Shown here piece after piece: positions 5,556-7,592 of a stretch of DNA of 7,592 nt. The DNA is from an uncultured Alphaproteobacteria bacterium (GTDB taxonomy: Bacteria > Pseudomonadota > Alphaproteobacteria > Rs-D84), in NCBI GenBank assembly GCA_937900435.1, contig CALCEG010000173.1, positions 1-7,592 of the forward strand, written 5' to 3'. A program made the translations under genes and the position numbers. Each line of letters begins with the position of its first letter. Within the stretch, counting starts at the first letter, position 1. The notes below the pieces were generated by a model. That model was not told the DNA's origin and searched no databases. It saw only the letters and a program-made list of their open reading frames with translations.

Positions 5556-6449
5556 ATGACACCAGATTTTAAATCTTTACTAAAAACTATGCGTCCTGCG
5601 CAAATGCGTACGGTTGCGCTGGTGTGTGCGACTGATGCTGCGGCATTGCAATCGTTGGCGACTGCGTATGCAATGGGTTTTGCGCGCGCGATTTTGTGTG
5701 GCAAAGATTCAGAAATAAAATCGGTTGCGGAAAAAAATAATATCGATATATCGGCATTTGAAATTATAGATTGTGAGGACGAATTATCTGCGGCGCATAC
5801 GGCGGTATCATTGGTGCGCGCTGGTCGTGCTGATATTTTGATGAAGGGGTTAATTCATACAGCCGACATTTTGCGCGCTGTTTTAAATCGTGATACAGGC
5901 ATTCGTGGTACTGGCATTTTATCGCATGTATCTGTTTTGTATTCGCCATCACGCAATCGTCGTTTCTTTTTAACAGATTGTGCGATGGTTATGTATCCTG
6001 ATTTGCCAACCAAGGTTAACTTGATAAAAAATGCAGTATCATTTGCGCGCAGTATGGGCTGTGATATGCCGCACGTTGCGCCATTGTGTGCGGTTGAAAC
6101 ATTGAATCCGGCGATGCAGGCAACGGTTGATGCGGCGGCATTGCACGAAATGAACCTGCGTGGCGAAATTTCCGATTGCGTTGTATCTGGACCAATGGCG
6201 TTTGATGTTGCGGTATCAACTGCGGCAGCCGCGGCCAAGGACATAACCGACCCCGTCGCCGGTAATGCAGATATACTGTTGTTTGATAATATAGAGGCCG
6301 GCAACAACACTCTAAAATCAATGGTTCAATTTGGCGATTGGATTTTTGGTGGTGTTATTTTGGGTGCGCGCGCACCGATTGTTATAAATTCCCGTTCTGA
6401 TTCAGATGTTTCGAAATTATTTTCTATTGCGTGTGCATGCACAATGTAA
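5556..6449 (+). CDS. ptb: phosphate acetyl/butyryltransferase family enzyme
   Basis: This enzyme transfers an acyl group between CoA and phosphate (acyl-CoA + Pi to acyl-phosphate + CoA). That is the step before acetate or butyrate kinase makes ATP. The start is ATG 5556, two bases after the upstream stop. It gives 297 residues, the usual length of Ptb and short Pta domains. A GTG at 5523 would add 11 residues overlapping the previous gene and is less likely. Family segments visible are [17 protein letters not shown] (95-111), [15 protein letters not shown] (113-127), [11 protein letters not shown] (211-221), [14 protein letters not shown] (232-245), the GN-x-L-K turn (249-254) and SRSDSD (279-284) near the end. 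There is no signal peptide. Sequence alone does not settle acetyl versus butyryl substrate, so the symbol is a best fit. No strong ribosome site is visible (AGGGGA at 5537-5542 is distant), which suggests translational coupling to the cysteine-rich gene. A terminator follows at once. Confidence 0.9.
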   Translation: MTPDFKSLLKTMRPAQMRTVALVCATDAAALQSLATAYAMGFARAILCGKDSEIKSVAEKNNIDISAFEIIDCEDELSAAHTAVSLVRAGRADILMKGLIHTADILRAVLNRDTGIRGTGILSHVSVLYSPSRNRRFFLTDCAMVMYPDLPTKVNLIKNAVSFARSMGCDMPHVAPLCAVETLNPAMQATVDAAALHEMNLRGEISDCVVSGPMAFDVAVSTAAAAAKDITDPVAGNADILLFDNIEAGNNTLKSMVQFGDWIFGGVILGARAPIVINSRSDSDVSKLFSIACACTM

Positions 6450-6476
6450 AAAATCGGTTGTTATGCCGATTTTTTT
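6448..6476 (+). terminator. intrinsic terminator after the phosphotransacylase gene
   Basis: A perfect 10-base inverted repeat, AAAAAATCGG (6448-6457) and CCGATTTTTT (6466-6475), surrounds the 8-base loop TTGTTATG and ends in a run of T. It begins within the TAA stop codon. The A-tract/T-tract symmetry would let it act on either strand. This is typical bacterial Rho-independent style. Confidence 0.88.
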
Positions 6477-6477
6477 C

Positions 6478-6506
6478 TTGCAATTATGGCTTTCATGCCC
6501 CACAAT
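6478..6506 (+). promoter_or_regulatory. possible sigma-70 promoter for ppdK
   Basis: TTGCAA (6478-6483) and CACAAT (6501-6506) are spaced by 17 bases and each matches the consensus at four of six positions. Initiation near 6513 would give a leader of about 32 bases. The preceding terminator makes a promoter here necessary, but the match is modest. TATATT at 6526-6531 is an alternative -10 without a good -35. Confidence 0.3.
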
Positions 6507-6544
6507 CTTTTAGCATTTTTAACTCTATATTAAAAGGAGAACTA

Positions 6545-7592
6545 ATGAGCGATAAATGGGTATACACCTTTGGTAATGGTCAGGCCGAAGGTCAGGCAGA
6601 TATGAAAAATCTGCTGGGTGGCAAAGGTGCAAATTTGGCCGAAATGAACTTGGTTGGTTTACCTGTTCCTGCAGGTTTCACAGTGACAACCGATGTTTGT
6701 AAATACTATTATGACAACAACCAGACTTATCCATCTGATTTAATGGATCAAGTACGCGCTGGTATTGCGCACGTTGAATCAATTATGGGCAAGAAATTTG
6801 CAGATACAGAAAATCCATTATTGGTATCTGTACGTTCTGGTGCGCGTGTTTCGATGCCTGGTATGATGGACACTGTTTTGAATTTGGGTTTGAATGATGA
6901 AACGGTGCAAGCGTTGGCAAAAATTTCTGGCAATGAACGTTTTGCATACGATTCATATCGCCGCTTTATTATGATGTTCAGCGAAGTTGTTATGGGTGCT
7001 GATATTGATTTGTTTGAACATACCTTGGAACGTATGAAAGAAGACAAGGGTTACAAGCTGGATACAGAATTAACCGCTGATGATTTGAAAGACTTGGTTG
7101 AAAAGTTCAAAGAAATCGGTGTTAAAATCGGCAAAGTTTTCCCACAGGACCCATGGAAACAGTTGGAAATGGGTATTGGTGCGGTGTTTGGTTCATGGAT
7201 GTCTAAAAAGGCAATCACATATCGCAAGTTAAATAATATTCCTGCTGATTGGGGTACTGCTGTAAATGTCCAAGCGATGGTGTTTGGTAATTCTGGCGAT
7301 GATTCTGCAACTGGCGTTTGTTTCAGTCGTGACCCAGCCACAGGCGAAAACAAATATTATGGTGAATACCTGATTAACGCCCAAGGCGAAGACGTTGTTG
7401 CGGGTATTCGCACCCCACAACCGATGAGCAAGGATGATTCAGGACGTCTGTCCTTGGAAGAAGCAATGCCATCAGTATATGCAGAATTGTGCGATGTTCG
7501 TGAAAAATTGGAAAAGCACTATAAAGATATGCAAGATATGGAATTCACAATCGAACATGGCAAATTGTGGATGTTGCAGTGCCGTAATGGTA
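6545..7592 (+). CDS. ppdK: pyruvate phosphate dikinase, N-terminal part (runs off the window)
   Basis: PPDK interconverts pyruvate + ATP + Pi and PEP + AMP + PPi in the cytoplasm, and supports pyrophosphate-linked glycolysis or gluconeogenesis. The 349 residues present are about 40% of the usual 880. They cover the ATP-grasp nucleotide-binding domain, while the swivelling phosphohistidine domain and PEP/pyruvate barrel lie beyond the window. Visible family segments are [10 protein letters not shown] (25-34, with the ATP-contacting Lys27), [20 protein letters not shown] (95-114, Arg97), [15 protein letters not shown] (254-268), and [19 protein letters not shown] (331-349). D331, E333 and R347 correspond to the catalytic D321, E323 and R337 of the Clostridium symbiosum enzyme. 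The start is fixed by AAGGAGA at 6534-6540, five bases before ATG. All 13 arginines use CGT or CGC, unlike the left half of the window. The small change LQTRNG to LQCRNG is not at a catalytic position. The frame is open with no stop to the last base. Confidence 0.96.
   Translation, partial: MSDKWVYTFGNGQAEGQADMKNLLGGKGANLAEMNLVGLPVPAGFTVTTDVCKYYYDNNQTYPSDLMDQVRAGIAHVESIMGKKFADTENPLLVSVRSGARVSMPGMMDTVLNLGLNDETVQALAKISGNERFAYDSYRRFIMMFSEVVMGADIDLFEHTLERMKEDKGYKLDTELTADDLKDLVEKFKEIGVKIGKVFPQDPWKQLEMGIGAVFGSWMSKKAITYRKLNNIPADWGTAVNVQAMVFGNSGDDSATGVCFSRDPATGENKYYGEYLINAQGEDVVAGIRTPQPMSKDDSGRLSLEEAMPSVYAELCDVREKLEKHYKDMQDMEFTIEHGKLWMLQCRNG

Noticed and set aside
5855..6310. Minus-strand 151-codon frame opposite the phosphotransacylase
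   Set aside because: It lies wholly inside a well-supported gene with clear family motifs. Its translation is low-complexity Ala/Ser/Thr without a family, so it is a shadow frame.
1..7592. CRISPR array, tRNA or rRNA gene, insertion sequence, phage or defence system
   Set aside because: I saw no regularly spaced repeats, no cloverleaf or rRNA-like stretch and no transposase, integrase or defence-type domain. The novelty here lies in the unknown exported proteins and the junction.

Overview
The window looks like two unrelated genomes joined near position 3735. The left half (1 to about 3735) resembles a Methanobrevibacter-type methanogenic archaeon. It is very AT-rich, has TATA-box promoters, GTGAT or GGAG ribosome binding sites and T-tract terminators, and carries a typical methanogen F420H2 oxidase (FprA). 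The right half (about 3736 to 7592) resembles a fermentative, host-associated bacterium. An uncultured gut alphaproteobacterium is my best guess, from memory of such proteins rather than from a search. Its base composition is visibly less AT-rich, it has a bacterial hairpin-plus-T terminator and an AAGGAGA site, and its codon use differs: arginine is AGA in 7 of 8 cases in fprA but CGT/CGC in 13 of 13 in the ppdK fragment.

Left half: an alpha/beta-hydrolase-fold gene on the minus strand (138-989) lacks the usual nucleophile serine. It diverges across a 146-base promoter region from fprA (1136-2356). A 77-codon hypothetical gene (2447-2680), a tiny poly-aspartate lipoprotein gene (2763-2987) and a strongly basic secreted protein gene (3210-3647) follow on the plus strand. 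Each is preceded or followed by its own T-rich stop signal, so these look like short, mostly single-gene transcription units. FprA is an oxygen-detoxifying enzyme. The two exported proteins are unknown and carry nearly equal and opposite charges.

Right half: a cysteine-rich exported-type protein (3736-5553) has lost its 5' end at the junction. Two bases later comes a phosphate acetyl/butyryltransferase (5556-6449), which ends in a strong terminator. Then comes pyruvate phosphate dikinase (6545 to the window end, about 349 of roughly 880 residues). The last two fit a fermentative, pyrophosphate-using carbon metabolism, with acyl-CoA to acyl-phosphate conversion and PEP/pyruvate interconversion.

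The most important message for a user is that synteny across about 3722-3760 should not be trusted. A chimeric contig is more likely than an inter-domain transfer. No tRNA, rRNA, CRISPR array, transposase or phage gene is visible.
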